From positions 1 to 19,300 of the forward strand of contig UQCW01000053.1 of the NCBI GenBank assembly GCA_900539625.1: 19,300 nucleotides of DNA, written 5' to 3'. Within the stretch, counting starts at the first letter, position 1. Each line of letters starts with the position of its first letter. Both the position numbers and the translations under genes were made by a program. Shown piece after piece: positions 1-7,216 of the stretch. The notes beneath the pieces were generated by a model. That model made no database searches. It was not told the DNA's origin and saw only the letters and a program-made list of their open reading frames with translations. The stretch comes from an uncultured Prevotella sp. (GTDB lineage Bacteria > Bacteroidota > Bacteroidia > Bacteroidales > Bacteroidaceae).

Positions 1-12
1 GCACTGGCGGGA

Positions 13-58
13 GATAGGGGCAAGCCCCTATCCTGGAATATGAGCCCCTTTCAGGGGC
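13..58. repeat. Pair of adjacent palindromes (REP-like)
   Basis: Two perfect hairpins lie 11 bases apart. The first has arms GATAGGGG (13-20) and CCCCTATC (25-32) around CAAG. The second has arms GCCCCT (44-49) and AGGGGC (53-58) around TTC. Neither is followed by a T run on either strand, so they do not look like ordinary terminators. They could be a dispersed REP-like element or the end of a structured RNA running in from outside the window. No gene is visible in 1-156. Seen: the palindromes. Inferred: the REP-like nature. Confidence 0.5.
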
Positions 59-156
59 AGCGGCGCAACTGCCATGTTATTAGGCTCAAAACCGCGCAGA
101 TATTTTTCATGGATTTTGAACACCCTATCAAACTGGTTTTTCCCTACTTATATACT

Positions 157-202
157 AACACAGCGAACTCCCGCGGGGTGTGCCGCAGGAGTTCGCTGTG
201 TT
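157..202. terminator. Long hairpin downstream of the ygiQ-type gene
   Basis: Perfect 15-bp arms (157-171 and 188-202, AACACAGCGAACTCC and its complement) are extended inward, after one mismatch, by GCGG/CCGC around the loop GGTGTG. It begins 54 bases past the stop of the minus-strand radical SAM gene, where a terminator is expected. The RNA would not continue into a U run on either strand, so termination, 3'-end stabilisation or a repeat origin are all possible. Confidence 0.55.
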
Positions 203-255
203 GTGTGAAAGAGAGAAGGCCTCTCTATGGTTGTCTGTTCGTTAGGAGCCACGTG

Positions 256-2307
256 TCATCTTCCCCGCCTGCGCTTCTCGTTGTGTGGCGGACGTTGTTG
301 CCGACCTTCGCGCTGAGGGCGCTCATGTTGCCGACGTTCGCGCTGAGGCCGTTCGCGCTGGAACGCATTTTCGCGTTGCGGCGACCGCTGCGGTGTGCGC
401 TCGTTTTGCGGTCGGAATCCAGCATTCGCACCAAAGAGACGCTGGATGAGGTCTGGGCGGTTGAGGCGTCGCAATTCTGTCATGATGCGGGCGCGTTCCT
501 CCGGTTTATACCAGAAAAAGAAGAGGCGCTGGCGCTGTTTCTCCTCAGGCGTTTTCGCCGAGAAGACAGGTTCGAGCGTGTAGGGGTGGAAACCGCTGTA
601 CCACGTCTCCGTCGACACCGTCATCGGCGTCGGCGTGAAGTCTTGCACCTGTTCCAGGCGGAAGTCGAGGTCTTTCGTCTCCGCTGCCAGTTCGGCCATG
701 TCTTCCTCCGTGCAGCCCGGGTGGGAAGAGATGAAATAAGGGATGATTTGCTGGTTGAGGCCCGCCTGACGGTTGATGCGGTCGAAGATGGCCTTAAACT
801 CGTGGAAGAGTTTGAAAGAGGGTTTGCGCATGAGGTGCAGCACGCGGTCGGAAGTATGTTCCGGCGCCACCTTCAGTCGGCCCGACACGTGGCGCAGGAT
901 GAGTTCGCGCGTATAGTCGTTGGCCGCCTTGCGCAGCGCCTCGTCCTTATAAGGATGCAAGAGAAGGTCGTAGCGCACGCCGCTGCCGATGAAGCTCTTC
1001 TTGATGCCGGGGAGGGCATCGACGGCGCGGTAGATGTCGAGAATCGGACGGTGGTCGGCATTGAGGTTGGGGCACACCGATGGCGCGATGCACGACGGCC
1101 GTTTGCAGCGGGCGCAGAGTGTTTGGTCTTTCCCGTGCATCATATACATGTTGGCCGACGGTCCGCCGAGGTCAGAGAGATAGCCCTTGAAATCGGGCAT
1201 GGCAATGATTTGCTTCACCTCGCGCAGGATGCTCTCTTTCGAGCGGCTCATGATGAATTTGCCCTGATGGGCAGAGATGGTGCAGAAGGCGCAACCGCCG
1301 AAGCAGCCGCGATGGATGTTGACCGAGAATTTGATCATCTCGTAGGCCGGAATGCGTTTTCCCTTGTATTTGGGGTGTGGCAGTCGCGTGTAGGGAAAAT
1401 CAAACGAGCGGTCGATTTGCGCCGTTGTCATTGGCGGGAAAGGCGGGTTGACCACCGTCCAACGGTCGGCCACGCGTTGCAGAAGGCGCTGCGGATGCAG
1501 TTTGTTGCTCTCTTCTTCGATGTGGCGGAAGTTGGAGGCATATTTCTTCTTGTCGGCCAGGCATTCCTCGTGGGAGAAAAGCGTGATGTCGTCATCGCGG
1601 AAACCGCCTGGGATGTCGGCTTCCGTTTCCAGCGTCACAGTCTGTTTCACTGGGAAGCGGCGCACAATCTGGCGGAAGGCATCGGTTGTGCAGTGGGCCT
1701 CTTCGCGGCCGTGCAGGAGTTTGTCTTCAAGCAGATGGCAGAGTTCAGCCGTTGGGAGTTCGCCCATGCCATAGACAATCATGTCGGCCCCGCTGTCGCA
1801 GAGCACACATTTGCGAAGGCGCTCCTGCCAGTAGTCGTAGTGCGTGACGCGGCGCAGCGATGCCTCGATTCCGCCGAGCACCACTGGCACGTCGGGATAG
1901 AGCTGCTTGAGAATCTGTGTGTAGACCACTGTTGGGTATTCCGGCCGCATGTCGTGTCGGCCGTCGGGACTGTAGGCATCTTCCGAACGCAGCCGTCGCG
2001 CGGCCGTGTATTTGTTCACCATGGAATCCATACATCCCGGTGCCACAGAAAAGAAGAGGCGTGGCCGCCCCAGTTTCTTGAAGTCGCGGAAGTCGCCATG
2101 CCAGTCGGGTTGCGGCACGATGCAAACGCGGAAGCCCTCGTCTTCGAGCAGGCGGCCGATGACGGCGGCGCCGAAAGAAGGGTGGTCAATGTAGGCGTCG
2201 GCCGAGAAGAGAATGACGTCGGCTTGTTCCCAGCCTCGCAGGTCCATTTCTTTGCGGGTGGTTGGCAACCAGTCGGAGAGCTTGTGTTGTTCGGTTGAAT
2301 TGGCCAA
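256..2307 (-). CDS. YgiQ family radical SAM protein
   Basis: 683 residues. The protein matches the YgiQ family (DUF3362 C-terminal region), radical SAM enzymes of unknown substrate. The N-terminus (SDWLPTTRKEMDLRGWEQAD, then DAYIDHPSFG) is the family's opening. The 4Fe-4S/SAM motif CxxxCxxC is C335, C339, C342 in GCFGGCAFC. A second cysteine group, C398, C401, C406 and C412, may bind another cluster; I recall similar cysteines in relatives. The last ~53 residues (631-683) are an Arg/Gln/Glu/Pro-rich tail (repeated PQRE), probably disordered and perhaps nucleic-acid binding. The start chosen is TTG at 2307, because the next ATG (residue 21) would remove conserved family sequence. No clear promoter was seen in the 104 bases between it and the upstream small gene, so the two may be cotranscribed. 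Product class is secure; function is not known. Confidence 0.93.
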   Translation of the reverse strand: MANSTEQHKLSDWLPTTRKEMDLRGWEQADVILFSADAYIDHPSFGAAVIGRLLEDEGFRVCIVPQPDWHGDFRDFKKLGRPRLFFSVAPGCMDSMVNKYTAARRLRSEDAYSPDGRHDMRPEYPTVVYTQILKQLYPDVPVVLGGIEASLRRVTHYDYWQERLRKCVLCDSGADMIVYGMGELPTAELCHLLEDKLLHGREEAHCTTDAFRQIVRRFPVKQTVTLETEADIPGGFRDDDITLFSHEECLADKKKYASNFRHIEEESNKLHPQRLLQRVADRWTVVNPPFPPMTTAQIDRSFDFPYTRLPHPKYKGKRIPAYEMIKFSVNIHRGCFGGCAFCTISAHQGKFIMSRSKESILREVKQIIAMPDFKGYLSDLGGPSANMYMMHGKDQTLCARCKRPSCIAPSVCPNLNADHRPILDIYRAVDALPGIKKSFIGSGVRYDLLLHPYKDEALRKAANDYTRELILRHVSGRLKVAPEHTSDRVLHLMRKPSFKLFHEFKAIFDRINRQAGLNQQIIPYFISSHPGCTEEDMAELAAETKDLDFRLEQVQDFTPTPMTVSTETWYSGFHPYTLEPVFSAKTPEEKQRQRLFFFWYKPEERARIMTELRRLNRPDLIQRLFGANAGFRPQNERTPQRSPQRENAFQRERPQRERRQHERPQREGRQQRPPHNEKRRRGR
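298..361. repeat. Short in-gene repeat encoding the YgiQ basic tail
   Basis: TTGCCGAC.TTCGCGCTGAGG occurs at 298 and again at 328, a period of 30 bases (10 codons), followed by a partial copy (CGTTCGCGCTG, 350-360). On the minus strand this encodes part of the Arg/Gln/Glu-rich tail with repeated PQRE. Such in-frame repeats can change copy number without breaking the reading frame. Confidence 0.6.
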
Positions 2308-2411
2308 GGGAGAATTTGTTTTATGGTTGGGGGAAGGGCGGAGTGTTGGGCGTTGGCAACAATCGTGCTTAGTAATGGTAAAAAATGAGAAACTTATTCA
2401 GTCACCGTTAC

Positions 2412-2753
2412 TTATTCCTCCGTCGTGTTTCCTTCCTCTGTTGTGTTTTCCGTTTCCGGATGCGTTTCACACCATTGTTTGTAGCAAGCCATCAGGTTTT
2501 TGAGTCCGTAGGCTTTCATTTTGTCGTGGTAGATGACGTCGATGCAGAGGTCGAGCAGGTCTTTGCAGTTGTCAGACGCGTTGGCGATGAGCGCGCGCAC
2601 CGTGAGTTTGAGTTTGTCGAGCACGGGTTCGGTGACATATCCAGTGGAGTCGACCAGTCCGTGGAAGAGGTTGTATTTTCTGATGGTTTGGAGGTTCTCG
2701 TCGGTGATGTCAAGGTGGCGCGTGCCGCTCTCGTTAAGTTGGATGTCGTACAT
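2412..2753 (-). CDS. Hypothetical small soluble protein
   Basis: 113 residues from the ATG at 2753 (MYDIQLNESGTRHLDI). I do not recognise a family. It has no signal peptide or membrane segment, looks mainly helical, has three cysteines, and ends in a Glu/Thr-rich tail with ENTTEEGNTTEE. A longer reading from the ATG at 2795 would give 127 residues. However, a perfect -7 promoter box lies at 2804-2811, so a transcript starting a few bases after it would begin at or beyond the upstream ATG, which favours 2753. It lies 104 bases before the radical SAM gene on the same strand and may share its transcript. It is probably real because of the promoter and the reading frame's coherence, but it has no functional clue. 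Confidence 0.6.
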   Translation of the reverse strand: MYDIQLNESGTRHLDITDENLQTIRKYNLFHGLVDSTGYVTEPVLDKLKLTVRALIANASDNCKDLLDLCIDVIYHDKMKAYGLKNLMACYKQWCETHPETENTTEEGNTTEE

Positions 2754-2803
2754 GGTTTGATGTTGTGTTAGGTTTTTCAGAAATTTGGGGCTCATGCCCT
2801 ATG

Positions 2804-2811
2804 CAAAGCTA
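2804..2811 (-). promoter_or_regulatory. Bacteroidota -7 box for the 2412-2753 gene
   Basis: TAGCTTTG on the minus strand matches TAnnTTTG exactly and lies about 50 bases before the preferred start at 2753. No convincing -33 TTTG at the usual spacing was seen, so this rests on the -7 box alone. Confidence 0.5.
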
Positions 2812-2940
2812 CAAAAAAGCGGTGAGTTACGTGGGGATTTCGTGTGTTTTTTTGACCTCGGCGGCGTTTGCCTTCCTTTTCCTTGGTGGGCCGCTTCCCG
2901 TCAAACAGGTGGCGGGTTGTCTTCTGCAAACGTGTGCTGG

Positions 2941-2984
2941 GAAAAGAAAAGCGAAGACCATTACACGGCGTAATGGTCTTCGCT
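2941..2984 (-). terminator. Intrinsic terminator of the ABC transporter operon
   Basis: Perfect 15-bp arms (2950-2964 and 2970-2984) around the loop ACGGC, 28 bases past the permease stop. On the minus strand the stem is followed by TTTTCTTTTC (2950-2941). It marks the end of the lipoprotein-ATPase-permease transcript. Confidence 0.85.
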
Positions 2985-3012
2985 CAGGATATGTTTCTTC
3001 TTTGAAGATGCG

Positions 3013-4206
3013 TCAGTTCTTCCAGATGCCATAAAGCCGGCGGCGTATGACAACGACGTTGAAGGCCGAGACGAGAAAGAGGTAGGCCAGGGCGAGACAG
3101 AGCGTCGGGAGGACGGAGGAATCGCCGAGGCCGATTTCTTCCAGTTGCCCTTTCCACAGCTGGCGGCAGCAGAGCGTGGCGGCAGTGGCGATGAGCGTGA
3201 TGGCGGTGTTGGCGCCGATGACGATGAGCTCATAATAGCGGCTGATTTCGAGGGGCGGGAAGCCCATGAACATCAGTTTGCGGATGGTCTCTTTGCTCTT
3301 TTGCAACAGGAGGAAGATGGAGAGCGTGAGGATGAAGAGCGCCAGTGCACTGATGACCACACCGTTGGTGGCCACAACGCTCGACACGACGCGCAGGAAG
3401 GCAGAGATGTTTCCTGTGCTTCCTTTGTCGCCCGCCATTTCCAGTTCGTGTTCTTTCAGATAGCGCTCCATGTCGGCAGCCGCGAGGCGGTCGATCTTCA
3501 CGATGAGGCGCGAAGGCTCTTGAGGAGGCCCGGAGTAGTAGCGCTTGTTGGCCCAGTCCATGAAACTCTGCGGCACGGCGATGGTGTTCAAGCGCGAAGA
3601 GAAGCCGACGACGGCAGCGGAGTAGGTTTCGGTGACGTTGCCTTCACCCGTCAGCTGCAACGTGATGGGCACGGCGCCCACCATCTTGTCGCTCACTTGC
3701 GGGAGGCCCTGCGGGATGGCAAAGCCGAAGTTGTAGAGCGTCAGATAGTCGCGGCTCATGATGATGGGCACGAACTTTTCCTCTGGTTTGAAATACCAGC
3801 CAGAGGGCAACACGTCGAAAAACTCGTCGGGCACCGACTCAAAGAAGAGGTAGGTGGACAAGCCGCGCCCACCCATGTTGATAGAACCATTGACGGCAAA
3901 CTGCGAGACGCTGAATTTCCCCACTTTTTTCACCCATTTCTGCTGCTCGAGGTTGGAGATGTCGTCAGACGTGAACCTCACGGGCGTGAAGCCGATGCCG
4001 TCGACTTTCTTCGAGAGCACGATGTAGTCTTCGGAGAAGAAGGCGTCGCTGTCGCTGTTGCTGTGTTGGCTGTCGGCATAGAAGAGTGTGCCGATCAGGA
4101 TGACCGACAGACCGACAACGTTGGCCAGAGCGTAGCCCAGGAGTTGTCCTTTGGAGATGTTCCTTTTCAGGAGACACCATATCTCCTTTCTGAATGGTTC
4201 TTTCAT
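3013..4206 (-). CDS. ABC transporter permease, FtsX-like
   Basis: 397 residues with the MacB/FtsX layout. A cytoplasmic N-terminal stretch is followed by TM1 (about 21-43), a large extracytoplasmic domain (about 45-275) and three C-terminal TMs (about 278-301, 325-347, 363-386). The loop after TM2 (KSKETIRKLMFMGFPPLEISR) is the usual 'R.lGf....i' cytoplasmic coupling region of FtsX-type permeases. It lies 74 bases after the ATPase on the same strand and is followed by a strong terminator, so the two form one transporter. Members of this superfamily move lipids, lipoproteins or peptides, or work as mechanotransmitters. The substrate here cannot be read from sequence. Unlike MacB or LolCDE loci, no periplasmic adaptor gene or second permease is adjacent. 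Confidence 0.85.
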   Translation of the reverse strand: MKEPFRKEIWCLLKRNISKGQLLGYALANVVGLSVILIGTLFYADSQHSNSDSDAFFSEDYIVLSKKVDGIGFTPVRFTSDDISNLEQQKWVKKVGKFSVSQFAVNGSINMGGRGLSTYLFFESVPDEFFDVLPSGWYFKPEEKFVPIIMSRDYLTLYNFGFAIPQGLPQVSDKMVGAVPITLQLTGEGNVTETYSAAVVGFSSRLNTIAVPQSFMDWANKRYYSGPPQEPSRLIVKIDRLAAADMERYLKEHELEMAGDKGSTGNISAFLRVVSSVVATNGVVISALALFILTLSIFLLLQKSKETIRKLMFMGFPPLEISRYYELIVIGANTAITLIATAATLCCRQLWKGQLEEIGLGDSSVLPTLCLALAYLFLVSAFNVVVIRRRLYGIWKN

Positions 4207-4280
4207 AGAAAAACGAAATGTGATGGAGGTGCTCGTGCTCTGCGCGGGCGCGGAACGTTGGGCGGAGGCCGGGATGCCAG

Positions 4281-4943
4281 TTACAATGCGACAAATTCGG
4301 CGTTGCTTAGCAGCAGGTGGTTGCCAACGGAAGTGGCGATGATGCCTGCGCCCTGTCGCTGCGCTTCTTCCGAAACCATCTGAGCAACGATTTGGTTGTT
4401 GCGCGCGTCAAGGTGGCTGACGGGCTCGTCGAGGAAGATGAAGTCGAAAGGCTGGCAGAGGGCCCTGACGAGCGCCACGCGTTGCATCTGTCCGATGCTC
4501 AGTTGGCTGGCCAGCACATCGTATTTCTCCGCGATGCCCACCCGCTCCAAGCAGTCCATGATTTCCTGCCGCGTTTTGTGGTGCGTGCGGTTGTTCTTCA
4601 GGTCGATGTTTTGCCCGACGGTCAGTTCTGGGAAAAGCGCCATGTCTTGCGGCAGCAGGGAAATGTTTTTCGTTCGAATCTCACACCACTGTTCAACGCT
4701 GAGTGCGCGGGTGTCCTGACCATTGAAGAGAATCTGCCCCTTATAGTCCTGGCGCGTTCCGAAGATGAAACTCAGGAGAGAGGATTTCCCGCTTCCCGAC
4801 TCCGCTTGGATGCAGAGGCGGCAGCCACGCTGGAATATAAAAGACGGCTCTTCCCAAATCTGGGAAGAGCTTATCTTTTCTGTCTGCTCCATCCCCGAGA
4901 ACACCAGGGGAAGGAGGTTGCTGATGGTGATTGTTTCTAACAT
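4281..4943 (-). CDS. ABC transporter ATP-binding protein, divergent switch region
   Basis: 220 residues, one nucleotide-binding domain. The Walker A motif is AESGSGKS (47-54, Ala in place of the usual first Gly). The Q-loop is Q99 in LLPQD, the signature LSIGQ (148-152), Walker B FIFLDE (168-173), and the D-loop SHLD (176-179). The switch (H-loop) position, normally histidine in a 'VTHD' context, reads IIATS, so Ser205 occupies it. I recall a Bacteroidales group of ATPases with AESGtGKSS and IIVTSIGKH, so these may be family traits rather than decay. It acts in the cytoplasm on the FtsX-like permease encoded next (74-base gap). It lies 138 bases after the lipoprotein gene on the same strand. 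The ATPase assignment is secure; the transported substrate is unknown. Confidence 0.88.
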   Translation of the reverse strand: MLETITISNLLPLVFSGMEQTEKISSSQIWEEPSFIFQRGCRLCIQAESGSGKSSLLSFIFGTRQDYKGQILFNGQDTRALSVEQWCEIRTKNISLLPQDMALFPELTVGQNIDLKNNRTHHKTRQEIMDCLERVGIAEKYDVLASQLSIGQMQRVALVRALCQPFDFIFLDEPVSHLDARNNQIVAQMVSEEAQRQGAGIIATSVGNHLLLSNAEFVAL

Positions 4944-4963
4944 GAAAATGAGGTTCTGCTGTG

Positions 4964-5063
4964 GTAGGTGGTCTGGAATGCTTGGCGTTCCAACTTATAT
5001 ATATGGTGTTTCAGCCTATATATGGTGTCCCTACCTATATATATAATGAATTTGACCACCTAC
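4964..5063. repeat. Inverted repeat enclosing AT-rich ~19-bp repeats
   Basis: GTAGGTGGTC (4964-4973) and its exact complement GACCACCTAC (5054-5063) bracket 80 bases. Inside, TATGGTGT occurs at 5002 and 5021, and CCTATATAT at 5015 and 5034, both with a 19-base step. Together these make about three imperfect copies of an AT-rich unit. The element sits between the lipoprotein stop and the ATPase start. No TAnnTTTG box was seen in it. It could be a regulatory site, a processing structure or a minisatellite. Confidence 0.6.
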
Positions 5064-5081
5064 TTGTCATTACCTGCCTGC

Positions 5082-6788
5082 TTAGTAGACTTCATTGTAA
5101 TCGTAGTCCTCTGTGGCGCATGAATCGACATCTACCATGTCGTCATCATAGGCCGCGGTGTCAACGTCGTAATAGTTGTTTACGTAAGGATTGGGATTCA
5201 TGCTTTCAAGTTCGTCCTCGATTTTTCCGCTCTGCTCGACGATTTTGAAAATCATCTTGGCCACCTTGGAGATGATGCCGGCATCGGTGTCGCCGTCAAC
5301 TTCAAGCGTCATGACAGCCTCTGAAGTATTGGGCTTGCAACCGATGAGGAGCTTGATGTTGTTCTTGAGATTCAAGTCGCGCATGAGTTGATTGTCTGGC
5401 GACAGTCCTGCGCAGAAAACGCTCAGGTATTCGTTGAGATTGGAACTTGCCACCAAAGGATTGTCGTTGCTCTCCTTGATTGGATGGTTGGCAATGACGA
5501 TGAAGTTGCCCACGTTCTTCACGTAGAAGGCACCCGGTTTGCCAGTGATGTTCTGAAGTTCGATGGTAAAGCCAGCAGCGTTGTCGGAGAACGGCACGCG
5601 AACCTTTTCCAGGAGACCCTTCATGTCGTCGATGAGGCGCTTGGCCTTGCCCTCCTTGGTTTCGATCACCATTGTGGTCGAGAAGGCCGACATCATGTCG
5701 TCTGTCTGATAGGCGATGCTGCCGATGGATTTCAAACCGTTGTTTATGCCGAAGCCCATAGCAACTGTGCCGTCAATCTTCTCCAAGTAAGCTGTTACGG
5801 CGCTCAGCTGGGCACGGTCGCCACGGGAGAGGCCTGAGCTTTGGGCGATGAGGTCGGTGTATTTATCCCAGTTGACGTTCTTGGCACTCATGGCGAAAAC
5901 CATAAACTCGTCTTTGCCAAGCAGAGCCAGGGCGTCTTTGCTGACATTGGCAGAGAGGTCAAGATAGTCCTTAAACTTGTCGCAGTTGAATTTCTCGCCT
6001 TTCTCGTCAAACAGTTGGACTTTGACGGTGGCCTTGTCCTTTTCCAGTTCGCCGCGCATGCAGACGTAGCCGCTGTAGAGGTCAGCGAGGTCGGAGGGCA
6101 CACCATTGTTGCGCAGTTCACGTCTCAGTTCCTTCGGCAGGGCAAAGGCAATGCCGCCAGCGTTGCCGTCGAGAATGTAGTCGCCGAAGTTCGTGTCGGC
6201 AAAGTTGTGTTTCGCTGCGTCTTCAACGACGTTGGCAAGGTGGGAAGCTGGTTTGAAGTCAGAGCCGACCCAAACGCGCTCAATAAAGTAGGCATAATCG
6301 TCGTTGATGAGCAAGTAGCTGTAGTCGTCATACTCAGAACTGCTACCCTCGTAGACCTTTTTCTTATAGAGTTTGGCATCTCCGTCGAAGCTCGATTCTT
6401 TGTAGCCGTCCTTCTCGATGGAAGCGATGAACTGCGACTTGTCGGAAAGCGCAAACAGGATGATGGGGCGGGAGTCCTTGTAGTTGCCAAACACGGCACA
6501 GGCGTCCATGTCAATGCCTGATTTCTTCAGGAAATCGTTGGCCTTGTCGATGTCGTTGGCTTTTTGACGGGGAAGGGCGTCAAGCACGTAGGAAGGCAAC
6601 TTGATTTTCGAGTCTTCGATGGAACCGCCTGCCGACTCTAAAATGGTTTTCACATTGCCCACACAGACAACTTCCGTGTTTTCGGGAATCTGCTCCAGCA
6701 AAGCTTTCATCTTGCCGTTGTCTGAGCAAGAAGTGGTCATGACCAGCGCCATGACGAGACAAATAAGTCCGCTTAAAATTCTTTTCAT
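5082..6788 (-). CDS. Large lipoprotein, DUF4836-like
   Basis: 568 residues. A type II signal peptide (KR, hydrophobic 4-17, then MTTSC) places the lipidated cysteine at C21, typical of Bacteroidota outer or inner membrane lipoproteins. The mature start (EQIPENTEVVCVGNVKTILESAGG) and overall size resemble the DUF4836 lipoproteins of Bacteroidales. This is from memory and only moderately sure. The body looks like mixed alpha/beta repeats with lines such as DALALLGKDEFMVFAMS and SDNAAGFTIELQNITG. The C-terminus (about 535-568) is very rich in Asp and Tyr. It is first in a minus-strand set with an ABC ATPase and an FtsX-like permease, so it may be their substrate-binding partner or cargo. That link is inferred from position only. 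Promoter boxes lie about 190 and 225 bases upstream, giving a long leader. Confidence 0.85.
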   Translation of the reverse strand: MKRILSGLICLVMALVMTTSCSDNGKMKALLEQIPENTEVVCVGNVKTILESAGGSIEDSKIKLPSYVLDALPRQKANDIDKANDFLKKSGIDMDACAVFGNYKDSRPIILFALSDKSQFIASIEKDGYKESSFDGDAKLYKKKVYEGSSSEYDDYSYLLINDDYAYFIERVWVGSDFKPASHLANVVEDAAKHNFADTNFGDYILDGNAGGIAFALPKELRRELRNNGVPSDLADLYSGYVCMRGELEKDKATVKVQLFDEKGEKFNCDKFKDYLDLSANVSKDALALLGKDEFMVFAMSAKNVNWDKYTDLIAQSSGLSRGDRAQLSAVTAYLEKIDGTVAMGFGINNGLKSIGSIAYQTDDMMSAFSTTMVIETKEGKAKRLIDDMKGLLEKVRVPFSDNAAGFTIELQNITGKPGAFYVKNVGNFIVIANHPIKESNDNPLVASSNLNEYLSVFCAGLSPDNQLMRDLNLKNNIKLLIGCKPNTSEAVMTLEVDGDTDAGIISKVAKMIFKIVEQSGKIEDELESMNPNPYVNNYYDVDTAAYDDDMVDVDSCATEDYDYNEVY

Positions 6789-6975
6789 AATAAAGATACT
6801 CTTGCAACACTATGGTTAGGTAAATCAATGGTTTCTATGGACAGTTCCGCTGTTGGGAATAAACAGTGTTCACCCCATCCTATTTCTGTATTGTTCAGTA
6901 TAGAGAGTATCTCCGTTTATACATTTATCTGTCCTGTGTTGTGCCACCCGTAAAGGCCCATTTGATTCAGTGTTG

Positions 6976-6983
6976 CAAAGATA
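6976..6983 (-). promoter_or_regulatory. -7 box, proximal lipoprotein promoter candidate
   Basis: TATCTTTG on the minus strand, an exact TAnnTTTG match, about 190 bases before the lipoprotein start. There is no TTTG at normal -33 spacing. It overlaps the right arm of the inverted repeat at 6969-6978. Confidence 0.4.
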
Positions 6984-7010
6984 ATCCGATGAGCCTTGGA
7001 TAACATACGG

Positions 7011-7042
7011 CAAAGTTATACTTTTTTTTAGTAATGCTGCAA
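7011..7042 (-). promoter_or_regulatory. Distal lipoprotein promoter candidate (TTG-N21-TAACTTTG)
   Basis: On the minus strand a TTG (7042-7040) is followed after 21 bases by TAACTTTG (7018-7011), which fits the Bacteroidota -33/-7 arrangement. An A-rich run lies in the spacer. It would give the lipoprotein transcript a leader of roughly 215 bases. Confidence 0.5.
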
Positions 7043-7190
7043 GAATTTTTGAGCTTTTTATTGCAAAATGCCAAGAGGATATGGCAAGGATTGTTGCGGC
7101 GTGAAATTTTTTTAGAGCTTAATTGGGATTTTCCCCTTGCGGGAGAAAAATTGGTCGGTTGTTTGCCGTGAAGGAATCGGCAGAAAAGAG

Positions 7191-7198
7191 TATATTTG
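7191..7198 (+). promoter_or_regulatory. -7 box of the MG2-like gene
   Basis: TATATTTG, an exact TAnnTTTG match ending 18 bases before the ATG at 7217. A TTTG lies at 7162-7165, but the 25-base spacing is longer than usual. The box overlaps the alternative TTG start at 7196, which supports ATG 7217 as the true start. Confidence 0.55.
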
Positions 7199-7216
7199 CG
7201 GAAAATCCCTTTTGAT

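Larger units (their letters stand above)
6789..7216. other. Divergent intergenic region
   Basis: 428 bases between the minus-strand lipoprotein gene and the plus-strand MG2-like gene. It holds three perfect TAnnTTTG boxes (two minus, one plus) and a 10-bp inverted repeat (TTGCAACACT at 6802-6811, AGTGTTGCAA at 6969-6978). A 14-codon open frame (MGLYGWHNTGQINV) lies on the minus strand inside the long leader. No other gene is supported. Confidence 0.6.

Noticed and set aside
40..2298. 752-residue open frame antisense to the radical SAM gene
   Set aside because: Its composition is low-complexity His/Arg/Val/Phe from reading GC-biased codons backwards. The opposite frame has a clear family match.
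2765..3034. Plus-strand frame with a hydrophobic segment (VGISCVFLTSAAFAFLFLGG)
   Set aside because: It overlaps the minus-strand promoter, the operon terminator and the end of the permease, and has no promoter or homologue I recognise.
3145..4383. 412-residue open frame antisense to the permease
   Set aside because: It runs across the permease-ATPase junction and lacks any recognisable domain. The minus-strand proteins are coherent.
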